From contig NZ_JAEFCB010000022.1 in assembly GCF_016405905.1 (NCBI RefSeq), positions 1-64,000 on the forward strand: a stretch of DNA of 64,000 nt, given 5' to 3'. Every line of letters begins with the position of its first letter. Position 1 is the first letter of the stretch. Below, piece by piece: positions 25,332 to 34,070 of this stretch. A program made the position numbers and the translations under genes. The stretch comes from Variovorax sp. IB41 (GTDB lineage Bacteria > Pseudomonadota > Gammaproteobacteria > Burkholderiales > Burkholderiaceae_C). The notes beneath the pieces are model-generated. The model had not been told where the DNA came from. It did no database searches and saw only the letters and a program-made list of their open reading frames with translations.

Positions 25332-27782
25332 ATGAGCATTGCGCGGTCCGCCTCTTCCCTGCAGCTCGCACGCGAGACGCGTGAGCGTTTCGTATTGGCC
25401 ACGGAAGGGGCCATCGTCCCGCTGGCCCGCGCGATCCGCGACCGACTGACGCAGCTGGCTTCCGAGGTGAGCAACGCCCGCGCGATGCAGGAGCACCGCG
25501 ACGATTTCGTGGCGTTCCAGGGGCAGGCCACGCAATGGGTCACGCTCGCGCAAGCGGGCTGGCGCAAGGCCCTGGGCGCCGGCACCCAGACCGGCGGCCT
25601 CACCACCTTTCCCACGGCGCTGCGGCTCGAGCTCATCGGCGACGAGGTCGTCGAATCCAACATCCTCGCCTCGCGCCTGGCGCAGGTGATCCACGACAAG
25701 GCCAGCTTCGAGCTGAGCGACCTGCGCCTGCGCATCCAGCACCTGGAAGGCACGAGCGAACTCGATTCGAAGGACGTGCTCAAGCCCGAGACGCTGGCCA
25801 AGCTGCTGGTGGAGCAATGGCTCGCGGCGGGCCTGAGCCGCGAGCTCTGGAGCCGCGTCCAGGACACGGTGCAGCTGCAACTGCTCGACGTGGTCGTGAA
25901 GGCCTACGAGGGCGCCAATGCCTTCCTGATCGCCAACGGCGTGATGCAGGAGATCGACCTCAAGAGCTTCGTGCGGCGCACCGGCAATGCCGGCGGCGGC
26001 GGCAACAGCGGCGGCTTCAACAGTTCGTTCGCGGCCGGGGCCTCGACGGCCACGGCGCCGATGGACCAGGGCAGCCAGCACGGCCAGCAACGGCCCGGCT
26101 TCGGCGCCCAGGCGCCGCAACAGCAGCAGGCCTCCGTGCCGATGCCCGCGTCATCGACGATCGGCGGCTCGCCGCTCACGATCGCACGGCAGCGCGCGCA
26201 GACCGCGCTCCTGAGCCTCAAGCGCTTCGTCACCGCGCGCATCGGCGGGGACACCACCATCGTCACCGCCCAGAACTCGATCGCGGCCACGGCCCAGGCG
26301 GGACGCGCGACCGGCCCCGGCTCGGGCGGCGGCAATGCGGCTGGTGGGGTTGGTGGGGTTGGCGGCACCACCGCGCCCCGTGCGTTCTCCAGGACCTTCG
26401 CCGGCGCCATCGCCGATGCCGAGGCGGCCTACCGCATGGCGGCCACGCAGTACATGGAAGCGTCGGGCGAGCAGGCCACGATGATCCAGCAGACCGCGGT
26501 CGACCTGCGCCGGCGCAGCGCCGAGCTCAAGAAGCGCGCGCCCACCACGGCCGACAAGGCCACGGTCGAGATCGTCGCGCTCATGTTCCAGGCGATCCTT
26601 GCGGAAGAGCGGATTCCGTTCTCGGCGCGCGTGTGGTTCGCGCGGCTGCAGATGCCGGTGCTGCGCGTGGCCATCGCCGAGCCCGAATTCTTCGGCACGC
26701 TGCAGCACCCCGCGCGCATGCTGATCGACCGCATGGGCTCCTGCGTGATGGGGTTCGACGCGGCCGCCATCACCGGCAGCGCGCTCGAAGGCGAGATCCG
26801 CCGCGTGGTGCAGGTGATCGAGCAGTACCCCGAGACCGGGCAGCGCGTGTTCAAGCTGGTGTTCGACGAGTTCGTCGCCTTCCTCAGCCGCTACCTCACG
26901 CAGAGCGACAGCACGCAGCGCGTGATGAGCGTGGCGCAGCAGGTCGAGCAGAAGGAAACGATGGCGATCCAGTACACCATCGAGTTGCGCAAGATGCTCA
27001 ACGACATGCCGGTGCGCGACGAGATCCGCGAGTTCCTCTTCAAGGTCTGGGCCGAGGTGCTGGCGATCGCCGCGCTGCGCTACGGCGCGCAGGGCGAGCA
27101 GACGGTGATGTTGAAGCGCGTGGCCTCCGAACTGGTCTGGGCCGCGAGCGCCAAGCCCAACCGCACCGATCGCGCGCGCGTGATTCAAGATCTGCCGCAG
27201 CTCTTGCAGCGCCTGCGCCAGGGCATGGCGCTGCTGGGCATCGTCGACGAGCCGCAGGAAGCGCACATCAAGACCATCGGCGCCACGCTGTCCGATGCGT
27301 TCCTCTCCAAGACCGAGGCCATTCCGCAGGCCAAGATCGAAGCCATGGCCGAGCGCCTGGCGCACCTGGAGGATTTCGTGAGCGACATCGGCGGCACCGC
27401 CGACCTGCCGCTCGATGCCCACAGCATCGAAATGTTGCTGGGCGTGGATGCCGCCTCGATCGAGGTGGTGCCCGACGCCGCCGGCGTGCAGGTGCCCGAG
27501 GACATGCTGGCCTGGGCGCACGAGCTGCAGGTGGGCAACTGGTTCATGCTGGACCACAACGACCGCGTGAGCCAGGTGCAGTTCGTCTGGCGCAGCGATC
27601 GGAAGCAATTGCACCTGTTCGCCACGGCGGACGGCCGCAGCTTCCTGATCCAGGCGGGCCGATTGGCGACGTACCTGCAGGCGGGCCTCCTGGTGCCGGC
27701 CGAGGAAGAGACGCTCACGGTGCGCGCCACGCGCGAGGCGCTGGCGAAGCTCGATGCGAACCCCGAGCGTTTGCTGAACTAG
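25332..27782 (+). CDS. DUF1631 family protein
   Basis: An 816-residue, largely alpha-helical soluble protein of the DUF1631 family, found in beta- and gammaproteobacteria. Its function is not established, to my knowledge. Features are a helical N-terminal domain, a Gly/Ser/Ala/Gln-rich linker (residues about 215-275, including GGGGNSGGFN), a second low-complexity stretch near 320-345, and a long helical C-terminal half. A beta-rich end, GNWFMLDHNDRVSQVQFVWR (about 735-754), resembles a PilZ-like fold, suggesting second-messenger binding (speculative). The ATG at 25332 follows a weak ribosome site. It is followed directly by an intergenic repeat. Confidence 0.88.
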   Translation: MSIARSASSLQLARETRERFVLATEGAIVPLARAIRDRLTQLASEVSNARAMQEHRDDFVAFQGQATQWVTLAQAGWRKALGAGTQTGGLTTFPTALRLELIGDEVVESNILASRLAQVIHDKASFELSDLRLRIQHLEGTSELDSKDVLKPETLAKLLVEQWLAAGLSRELWSRVQDTVQLQLLDVVVKAYEGANAFLIANGVMQEIDLKSFVRRTGNAGGGGNSGGFNSSFAAGASTATAPMDQGSQHGQQRPGFGAQAPQQQQASVPMPASSTIGGSPLTIARQRAQTALLSLKRFVTARIGGDTTIVTAQNSIAATAQAGRATGPGSGGGNAAGGVGGVGGTTAPRAFSRTFAGAIADAEAAYRMAATQYMEASGEQATMIQQTAVDLRRRSAELKKRAPTTADKATVEIVALMFQAILAEERIPFSARVWFARLQMPVLRVAIAEPEFFGTLQHPARMLIDRMGSCVMGFDAAAITGSALEGEIRRVVQVIEQYPETGQRVFKLVFDEFVAFLSRYLTQSDSTQRVMSVAQQVEQKETMAIQYTIELRKMLNDMPVRDEIREFLFKVWAEVLAIAALRYGAQGEQTVMLKRVASELVWAASAKPNRTDRARVIQDLPQLLQRLRQGMALLGIVDEPQEAHIKTIGATLSDAFLSKTEAIPQAKIEAMAERLAHLEDFVSDIGGTADLPLDAHSIEMLLGVDAASIEVVPDAAGVQVPEDMLAWAHELQVGNWFMLDHNDRVSQVQFVWRSDRKQLHLFATADGRSFLIQAGRLATYLQAGLLVPAEEETLTVRATREALAKLDANPERLLN

Positions 27783-27797
27783 CGAAGCCCCTTCGAG

Positions 27798-27891
27798 AAC
27801 GCCGCGGAACCGGCTTCGCCGGGCCGCAGGCGTTGCCCCCGGAAGGGGGTTGGCGCAGCGGCACGAAGTGCGCGAAGCCTGGGGGAGAGCC
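27798..27891. repeat. Intergenic GC-palindrome repeat, copy A
   Basis: A 94-base unit centred on CCCCCGGAAGGGGG. It aligns without gaps to 52204-52297 with about ten mismatches. It fills the convergent gap between the DUF1631 gene and smg, and its last base enters the smg stop region. It shares the segment CACGAAGTGCG with a further divergent copy inside hipA. Confidence 0.85.
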
Positions 27892-28409
27892 TAGTGCGCG
27901 GTGCGGCCTTCGCGGCTTTCGCAGAGCTCATCGAGCACCAACGCATCGGGCTCGATGCCGGTGCTCCAGTGCACCATCAGCACGATGATCTTGAGCTCGT
28001 CGAGCGCGACCGGATCGCCCGGCGCGGCCATCGCGCGTTCGATCACGATCTCGCGCAGTCCGCACGACAGCACGTCCGACGATTCGAGAAAGCGGATGAA
28101 GCCCAGGCACTCGGCGCCCAGGTGCTCCTGCTCGGCCTGGGAGTAGACGCGCATGGCGTCGTCCGACTGGGGCAACGAGGCTTCGGGCGCGCCGCGGAAG
28201 CTCACCGTGGCGGTGGCATCGTCGTCGGGATCGAGCTCCAGCTGTATGCCTTGCGTTGCGAGGCTCAGGCCGTCGAGCCAGTGAAGGGCATCGCGGATCT
28301 CGTCTGCCTCGAAGCCGTGGGCGCTGAGCTTGCGGCCCAGTTGTTCGGGTTCGGGGCAGGCATCGCCGCGCCAATAGTTTTCGTAGACAAAAACAAGCAC
28401 TTCGAACAT
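27891..28409 (-). CDS. smg: Smg family protein (DUF494)
   Basis: A 172-residue cytoplasmic protein of the Smg/DUF494 family, usually encoded next to dprA. The molecular role is not firmly known. It starts MFEVLVFVYENYW, the family signature. The ATG at 28409 gives the standard N-terminus; the extension to 28433 (MFVGYIGL) is rejected. The rest is helical and acidic (LELDPDDDATATV, residues about 57-69), ending CESREGRTAH. It lies 34 bases after dprA on the same strand and is probably co-transcribed. Confidence 0.92.
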   Translation of the reverse strand: MFEVLVFVYENYWRGDACPEPEQLGRKLSAHGFEADEIRDALHWLDGLSLATQGIQLELDPDDDATATVSFRGAPEASLPQSDDAMRVYSQAEQEHLGAECLGFIRFLESSDVLSCGLREIVIERAMAAPGDPVALDELKIIVLMVHWSTGIEPDALVLDELCESREGRTAH

Positions 28410-28443
28410 GAGCCCAATATAGCCCACGAACATGCAAGCGGGG

Positions 28444-29595
28444 CTAGGTGGATGCCATTCGTTGAAAGAGCCCGCCCGGCAGGCGTGAGATGTGCCCGTC
28501 CAGTTCGAGCTCGAGCATCTTCGCCTGCAGTGCCGCGGCGCTCCATCCGGTGCGTGCGCTGAGCGCGTCGAGGCTCACGGGCTCGAAGCCGAGCGCGTCG
28601 AGCAGCGGGTCTTCAGGCGCGGAGGTGTCGTTGGCTGCGTGGCCGTTCGAGGGTGTCACGTTTGCCGCAACGCTCGTGCGCAACGGCGGCAGCTCCTCGA
28701 GGATGTCGGCCACCGACTCGACCAGCTTGGCGCCCTGGCGGATCAGCGCATGGCAGCCGCGCGATTGCGGCGAATGGATCGAGCCCGGAATGGCGAACAC
28801 TTCCTTGCCCTGCTCCGAGGTGAGCCGCGCGGTGATGAGCGAGCCCGACGCCAGCGCCGCCTCGACCACCAGCGTGCCGCGCGCCAGCCCCGCGATGAGC
28901 CGGTTGCGCTTGGGAAAATTCTGCGTGAGGGGCGGCGTGCCGAGCGGCAGCTCGCTCACGATCAGCCCCTGCAAGGTGATGCGGTGCGCGAGGTCCCGGT
29001 GCCGCGCGGGGTACACACGGTCCAGGCCTGTGCCGACCACGGCGACCGTGGCGAGCCGCGGCGCATCGCCGGCGGCGTCGAGCGCGCCCTGGTGCGCTGC
29101 GCCGTCCACGCCCAACGCCAGTCCCGAGATCACGGGCAAGCCCGCATCGCCCAGCGCGCGCGCAAAGCTGCGCGCGTTGGTGGCGCCCTGCGGTGTCGGA
29201 TTGCGGCTGCCGACGACGGCGATGCTGTTCTGCAGTTGCGTGAGGTCGAAGTCCGCGGCGCCGAGCACGTAGAGCATCAGCGGCGGGTCGGCCATTTCGA
29301 GCAGCGATGCGGGGTAGCCGGCATCGCCGAGCGTGACGAGGCGGCGGGTGACGCCGCCGGCATCGGCCGTCTGCAGCCACTGCCAGGCCAGGTCGATCGA
29401 TGCCTGCAGGCCGTGAGGCGGCTGCTGCAGCGCCTCGGCCTGCGCGGTGCTCACGACCTGCCGCAGCGCGGCATTGCCCTGCGCAAAAATCCCTTCGGGC
29501 AGGCCGAAGGCCGCGAGCAGCTTGCGCGCGGCGCCGTCGCCGATGCCCGGCGTCAGTGAAAGCCGCAGCCAGCCTGCGAGTTCTGCGCGTTCCAA
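28444..29595 (-). CDS. dprA: DNA-processing protein DprA
   Basis: A 383-residue cytoplasmic protein that binds incoming single-stranded DNA in natural transformation and loads RecA. It has an N-terminal SAM-like helical domain (residues 1-80, with LTPGIGDGAARKLL), then the Rossmann-like core: IAVVGSRNPTPQGATNARSF (about 124-143), GLPVISGLALGVDGAAHQGAL, TVAVVGTGLDRVYPARH, FPKRNRLIAGLA, and VFAIPGSIHSPQSRGCHALI. A C-terminal winged-helix-like segment (about 315-383) completes it. The start is a TTG at 29595 with no clear ribosome site, the only fitting initiator. It lies 37 bases after the LysM gene. Competence genes elsewhere would be needed for transformation. Confidence 0.95.
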   Translation of the reverse strand: MERAELAGWLRLSLTPGIGDGAARKLLAAFGLPEGIFAQGNAALRQVVSTAQAEALQQPPHGLQASIDLAWQWLQTADAGGVTRRLVTLGDAGYPASLLEMADPPLMLYVLGAADFDLTQLQNSIAVVGSRNPTPQGATNARSFARALGDAGLPVISGLALGVDGAAHQGALDAAGDAPRLATVAVVGTGLDRVYPARHRDLAHRITLQGLIVSELPLGTPPLTQNFPKRNRLIAGLARGTLVVEAALASGSLITARLTSEQGKEVFAIPGSIHSPQSRGCHALIRQGAKLVESVADILEELPPLRTSVAANVTPSNGHAANDTSAPEDPLLDALGFEPVSLDALSARTGWSAAALQAKMLELELDGHISRLPGGLFQRMAST

Positions 29596-29632
29596 ACGGG
29601 TACGGGCGAGGACGTGTGCGCCGAAAAGCCGG

Positions 29633-30850
29633 TCAGGGGTTGACGAGGAAGTCGCCCGCCTTCGGGGTGTCGTTGATCTCGAGCACCAGGGCGTAGGACA
29701 CCTTCTCGAAGGTGCGGAACACCATCAGGAGGCCGATGCGTTCGTTCGGCAGCTTGATGGTTTCCTTGCGCGCGCCGGTGCGGTCCAGGATGGTTTCGCC
29801 GTTCTTCAGGATCGCCAGCACGTGGCCGCTGTCGATGCCGTCGCGCGTGCCCTTGTTGATGGCCACCACCTGGTTCTGCGCCGCGAACTGCACCGCGTTG
29901 CCGTAGACCGAGATGATCCGGCCGTCGACCTGCGTCGAAGGCGCGCGCGGTGCGTAGCTCAAGAGCTGGCGCGGCGGCTCGGGCAGCAGGCGGTCGCCGG
30001 CGCGCATTTCTTCCCGCGAGGCCACGATGTCGATGCTGGCCGGAACGACCGTGATGATGTCCTTGTCGTCGACCGTCTCGATGGTGGTCGATTCGCCGCG
30101 CTGCAGCTGGGCCTTGCCCAGGTACTGCGCCTCGTAGCCGAGGATTTCGCCCGTGCCCGGGTCCTTCAGCGGCGTGGCGTTGCGGAAGATGCGGAAATGC
30201 TGCACGGGGCCCGGCACCTCGACCAGCGGCGACTCGGGGTTGCCGCGAGCGTAGGCCCGGTCGCCGCGCGACAGCAGCACGCGGCTGTCGTTGCCGGCAA
30301 CGATGCGCGGCGCGCTCTCGAGCGTGTTGGCGTCCACGACGATCGGCTCGCTCAGGAACGGCTCGATCAGGCTCGGGTTGAGCGTGGGCAATGCCATGCC
30401 GGCCAGCGAGTCGAAACGGGTGCGTGGTGACAGCTTGATGGTGCCGCCATCGCCGCTCACGCCGCCGCGGCGGGTGGTCAGGCGCGCCCGGCCGCCGCTC
30501 TTGTCCAGGTACAGGACCTGGCCAGGATAGATGCGGTGGGGGTTGGCGATCTCGTTGATGTTCATGCCCCACAGCTCCGGCCAGCGCCAGGGGCGCAGCA
30601 GGTAGAGGCGGGAGATGGCCCAGAGGGTGTCGCCGGGCTTGATCGTGTATTCGTCCGGCGCCTTGGGCGACAGCTCGCTCAGCGGCACGCCCGCCTGGGC
30701 GGTCTGCTGGGCCGTGGCGCGCTGCTGGGGCGTGACGGGGTAGTTTTGTGCCCAGGCCGTGGTGGCGCCGCAACTGCCGATTACCGCCAGGGCGGTCAGC
30801 GTGGCGAAGAGATTGGGGCGCTGGCGTTCGGTGGATCTGAGCTTTTTCAT
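29633..30850 (-). CDS. Exported LysM-domain protein
   Basis: A 405-residue exported protein with a signal peptide ending GATTAWAQ and a LysM peptidoglycan-binding domain, YTIKPGDTLWAISRLYLLRP to IYPGQVLYLDK (residues about 53-103). The rest is beta-rich with no catalytic motif seen. In betaproteobacteria this gene regularly sits between dprA and the divergent def. The likely role is cell-wall binding in the periplasm. ATG 30850 gives the signal peptide; the longer frame to 30898 does not. It is transcribed away from def across 160 bases. Confidence 0.9.
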   Translation of the reverse strand: MKKLRSTERQRPNLFATLTALAVIGSCGATTAWAQNYPVTPQQRATAQQTAQAGVPLSELSPKAPDEYTIKPGDTLWAISRLYLLRPWRWPELWGMNINEIANPHRIYPGQVLYLDKSGGRARLTTRRGGVSGDGGTIKLSPRTRFDSLAGMALPTLNPSLIEPFLSEPIVVDANTLESAPRIVAGNDSRVLLSRGDRAYARGNPESPLVEVPGPVQHFRIFRNATPLKDPGTGEILGYEAQYLGKAQLQRGESTTIETVDDKDIITVVPASIDIVASREEMRAGDRLLPEPPRQLLSYAPRAPSTQVDGRIISVYGNAVQFAAQNQVVAINKGTRDGIDSGHVLAILKNGETILDRTGARKETIKLPNERIGLLMVFRTFEKVSYALVLEINDTPKAGDFLVNP

Positions 30851-31010
30851 GTCTGGATGGGTGAGCGCACGACGTATCGTTGCGCATACGAATCTCACAA
30901 TTTGCTACGAATTCTGCGCCCGAAGCCCTTGAGAGGGCAACGTTTTCGGGCCCGCGGGGCGCCCGGCGTCGCGGAATTGGCGAAAATAGCCACAACTTCC
31001 CCCCGATTTC

Positions 31011-31529
31011 ATGGCCAAACGAATCATTCTGAGTTACCCGGACAAGCGCCTGCACACGGTGGCCAAGCCGGTGCAGGGCGTCGATGCGCGCATCAAGGCC
31101 CTGGTTGCCGACATGCTGGAGACCATGTACGACGCCGAAGGCATCGGCCTGGCAGCAACCCAGGTCGACGTGCACGAGCGGCTCGTCGTCATCGATGTGT
31201 CCGAGGAGCGCAACAAGCCGATCGTGCTGATCAACCCCGAAATCACCTGGGCCAGCGACGAAAAGGTGCTCAATGAAGAGGGCTGCCTCTCGGTGCCGGG
31301 CATTTATGACGGCGTGATGCGTTCCACCTCGGTCAAGGTCCAGGCGCTCGACGAGAACGGCGACATGCGCACCATCGAGGCCGAGGGCCTCCTGGCCGTG
31401 TGCGTCCAGCACGAACTCGATCACCTGCTGGGCAAGGTGTTCGTGGAATACCTCTCGCCGCTGAAGCGCAACCGCATCAAGAGCAAGCTGCTCAAGCAAC
31501 AGCGCGAAGAAACGCGCGAACGGGCCTGA
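31011..31529 (+). CDS. def: Peptide deformylase
   Basis: A 172-residue metalloenzyme that removes the formyl group from the N-terminal Met of new proteins. All three family motifs are intact: GIGLAATQ (44-51), EGCLS (90-94, metal ligand Cys92) and QHELDH (133-138; ligands His134 and His138, catalytic Glu135). The C-terminal tail RIKSKLLKQQREETRERA is basic, suited to ribosome binding. It is the first gene of a tight def-lipoprotein-fmt-azlCD operon, in which fmt supplies the formyl-Met that Def later removes. Confidence 0.97.
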   Translation: MAKRIILSYPDKRLHTVAKPVQGVDARIKALVADMLETMYDAEGIGLAATQVDVHERLVVIDVSEERNKPIVLINPEITWASDEKVLNEEGCLSVPGIYDGVMRSTSVKVQALDENGDMRTIEAEGLLAVCVQHELDHLLGKVFVEYLSPLKRNRIKSKLLKQQREETRERA

Positions 31530-31534
31530 ATCTC

Positions 31535-32041
31535 ATGACCTCGCGCAGCCTCGGCTCCCTCGCGGCATTGGCGGCTCTCGCGGTTCTGGCGGCCATTGCC
31601 GGCTGCGCCAACGAGCCCACCCGCGTCCAGCCCGGCGCCTCCGCCGCCGACACCCTGCAGCGCCTGGGCGCCCCCACGGGCCGCTATCCGCTCAACAACG
31701 GCGGCGAGCGCCTGCAGTATTCGCGCATGCCGGCCGGCTTCGAGGTCACCGACATCGACGTGGACGCATCCGGCAAGGTCGTCTCGGTGACCCAGGTGCT
31801 CAGCGAGGCGCGCTTCGGCTACGACATCAAGGTCAACGAGTGGCGCCAGAACGACGTCATGGCGTTCTACGGCCGGCCGTACCAGATCGACCGCGTGAGC
31901 TCCTTCGACGGCCAGGTCTGGACCTGGCGCTACAAGGCGGTGAACGAGCGCCGCATGCTCTATATCTACATCGACCCCACCGGCGTGGTCCGCCGCTATC
32001 ACACGGGGGATGACCTCGAATTCGAACGGGTCCGGGATTGA
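31535..32041 (+). CDS. Outer-membrane lipoprotein, SmpA/BamE-like
   Basis: A 168-residue lipoprotein. The signal LGSLAALAALAVLAAIAGC ends in a lipobox with Cys23. The mature part has a repeated fold with LQRLGAPTGRYPL and AFYGRPYQIDRVSSFDG, reminiscent of the SmpA/OmlA (BamE) domain present twice. Start ATG 31535 lies 5 bases after the def stop codon. The stop (TGA 32039-32041) overlaps the TTG of fmt. Function inferred only from fold: envelope assembly or stability. Confidence 0.8.
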   Translation: MTSRSLGSLAALAALAVLAAIAGCANEPTRVQPGASAADTLQRLGAPTGRYPLNNGGERLQYSRMPAGFEVTDIDVDASGKVVSVTQVLSEARFGYDIKVNEWRQNDVMAFYGRPYQIDRVSSFDGQVWTWRYKAVNERRMLYIYIDPTGVVRRYHTGDDLEFERVRD

Positions 32042-32991
32042 GCCGGCTGAAGGTCGCTTTTGCGGGCACGCCCGAGTTCGCGCGCGTCGCGCTGGAGGCC
32101 ATCGCCGCCGCCGGCCATGACGTCGTGCTGGTACTAAGCCAGCCCGACCGGCCCGCGGGCCGCGGCATGAAGCTGCAGGCCTCCCCCGTCAAGCAGTGCG
32201 CGGTCGCCAACGGCTGGCCGGTGGCGCAGCCGCGCAGCCTTCGCCTCGACGGCAAGTACCCGGACGAAGCCGCCATCGGCCGCGATGCCCTGCAGAAGGC
32301 CCAGCCCGACGTGATGGTGGTGGCCGCCTACGGGCTGATCCTGCCGCAGTGGGTGCTCGACCTGCCGGCGCACGGGTGCCTGAACATCCACGCGAGCCTC
32401 TTGCCGCGCTGGCGCGGCGCCGCGCCGATCCACCGCGCCATCGAGGCCGGCGACGCCGAAACCGGCATCACCATCATGCAGATGGACGCGGGCCTGGACA
32501 CTGGCGACATGCTGCTGCGCGAAGCCCTCGATATCGGCGACGACAGCACCGCCCGCCTGCACGACCGCCTGGCCGCGCTCGGCGGCCGGATGATCGTCGA
32601 AGCCCTGGCGAACCTCGGCAACCTCGCCCGCACGCCGCAGCCGACCGAAGGCGTCACCTATGCCAACAAGGTCGAGAAGCACGAAGCGCAGATCGACTGG
32701 GCCCAGCCCGCCGACGCCATCGTGCGGCGCATCCGGGCGTTCGATCCGTTCCCGGGCGCCAACAGCCCACTCGACGGCGAGACCATCAAGCTCTGGACCG
32801 CGCACACGGTGCCCGCCGATGAAGCGGCGGCGCCAGGCACGATCCTGGCCGTCGACGACACCGGCGTCGCGGTGGCCACCGGCAATGCCGGCGTGGTGCT
32901 CACCGAGCTCCAGCGCCCGGGCGGCAAGCGCCTGCCCGTGGCCGATTTCCTGCGCGGCTTCGACCTGAAGCCCGGGCAGGTGTTCGGCTGA
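32038..32991 (+). CDS. fmt: Methionyl-tRNA formyltransferase
   Basis: A 317-residue enzyme that formylates initiator Met-tRNA using 10-formyl-tetrahydrofolate. The N-terminal domain has VAFAGTPEFARVALEAI, the loop SQPDRPAGRGMKL (residues about 35-47), the active-site stretch LNIHASLLPRWRGAAPIHRA (Asn, His and, further on, Asp of GLDTGDML), and a C-terminal OB-like tRNA-binding domain. The start is TTG 32038, overlapping the upstream TGA by 3 bases, so translation is coupled. The next gene starts in the stop codon. Confidence 0.97.
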   Translation: MSRLKVAFAGTPEFARVALEAIAAAGHDVVLVLSQPDRPAGRGMKLQASPVKQCAVANGWPVAQPRSLRLDGKYPDEAAIGRDALQKAQPDVMVVAAYGLILPQWVLDLPAHGCLNIHASLLPRWRGAAPIHRAIEAGDAETGITIMQMDAGLDTGDMLLREALDIGDDSTARLHDRLAALGGRMIVEALANLGNLARTPQPTEGVTYANKVEKHEAQIDWAQPADAIVRRIRAFDPFPGANSPLDGETIKLWTAHTVPADEAAAPGTILAVDDTGVAVATGNAGVVLTELQRPGGKRLPVADFLRGFDLKPGQVFG

Positions 32992-33731
32992 TGTTTCTTT
33001 CATCGGCAATCCGCCAGCGCCCCGAATTCCGCAAGGGCATCCGCGACATGTCCTCGGCCGCACTGGGCATCGGCGCCTGGGGCCTGATGACCGGCGTGGC
33101 CATGGTCAAGTCGAACATGAGCGTGGTCGAGGCGGTGGCCATGACGCTGTTCGTGTACGCCGGCAGCTCCCAGCTGGCGGCCATTCCGCTCTTGTTCGCG
33201 GGTGCGCCGGCCTGGGTGATCCTGGCGACGGGCTTCTGCGTCAACCTGCGCTTCGTGGTCTTCAGCCTGCACCTGCGGCCCTACCTCATGCACATGCCGC
33301 GCTGGCGGCGCATGACCCACGGCTACCTGACGGCGGACCTGAGCTACGCGCTCTTCACCCGGCAGTACCCGGCGCCGCCCCTGACCATTGCCGAGCAGCA
33401 GTCGCAGGAGGCCTATCTCACCGGCAACTACTTCGTGACCTGGTGCTCCTGGATGGGCATGAGCCTCCTGGGCATCGCCCTGGCCAACTTCATTCCGCAG
33501 ACCTGGGGCCTGGGCTTTGCCGGCGTGCTGAGCCTGGTGGCGATCGTCTGCTCGATGGCGACGACGCCGCTGCGTATCCTGGCCGCGCTGATCGCCGGCG
33601 CCACCGCGGTCGCGGCCTATGCGCTGCCGCTCAAGCTGAACATCGTCGTGGCCATCGGCGCCGCGGTGCTGCTGTGCTTCTGGCTGGAAAAACAGTTCGG
33701 GCTCGACCCCGATGCGGAGGACGACAAGTGA
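32991..33731 (+). CDS. azlC: Branched-chain amino acid exporter large subunit, AzlC family
   Basis: A 246-residue inner-membrane protein of the AzlC family, the large subunit of a two-protein exporter for branched-chain or related amino acids. Recognisable parts are FRKGIRDMSSAALGIGAWGLMTG at the N-terminus, FVYAGSSQLAAIPLLF (residues about 54-69) and NLRFVVFSLHLRPYL, followed by further hydrophobic helices. Its ATG shares one base with the fmt stop; its own stop overlaps the azlD GTG by 3 bases. Export substrate not determined. Confidence 0.92.
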   Translation: MFLSSAIRQRPEFRKGIRDMSSAALGIGAWGLMTGVAMVKSNMSVVEAVAMTLFVYAGSSQLAAIPLLFAGAPAWVILATGFCVNLRFVVFSLHLRPYLMHMPRWRRMTHGYLTADLSYALFTRQYPAPPLTIAEQQSQEAYLTGNYFVTWCSWMGMSLLGIALANFIPQTWGLGFAGVLSLVAIVCSMATTPLRILAALIAGATAVAAYALPLKLNIVVAIGAAVLLCFWLEKQFGLDPDAEDDK

Positions 33732-34066
33732 AAGGCACCACCGACCTCTGGACGCTGGGCGTCATCGCCGGCCTGGCCCTGGTCACGGTGCTCACGCGCT
33801 GCTTCTTCTTCATCCTCGACCGCCCATGGGGCCTGCCGGACTGGGCGCACCGCGCGCTGCACTACGCGCCGGCCGCGGCGCTGGCCGGCGTGATCGCCCC
33901 CGAGATCGTCATGACGCAGGGCCACCTGATCACCACGCTGCACGACGCGCGCCTGTACGCGGCCGTCGTCGGCGGCGCTTACTACTACTGGCGGCGCGGC
34001 GTGCTCGGCACGATGCTGGCGGGCATGGCGGTGTATTTGCCGCTGCACCTCTGGGCGGGTTGGTAG
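33728..34066 (+). CDS. azlD: Branched-chain amino acid exporter small subunit, AzlD family
   Basis: A 112-residue membrane protein of the AzlD family that partners AzlC. It has three to four hydrophobic helices (TLGVIAGLALVTVLTRCFFF at the start; AAALAGVIAPEIV in the middle). GTG 33728 in the GTGA overlap with the azlC stop is the start. The frame continues upstream but in the wrong phase for azlC, so no longer version is possible. It ends the operon only 4 bases from the convergent FAD monooxygenase stop, leaving no room for a separate terminator. Confidence 0.9.
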   Translation: MKGTTDLWTLGVIAGLALVTVLTRCFFFILDRPWGLPDWAHRALHYAPAAALAGVIAPEIVMTQGHLITTLHDARLYAAVVGGAYYYWRRGVLGTMLAGMAVYLPLHLWAGW

Positions 34067-34070
34067 AGCC

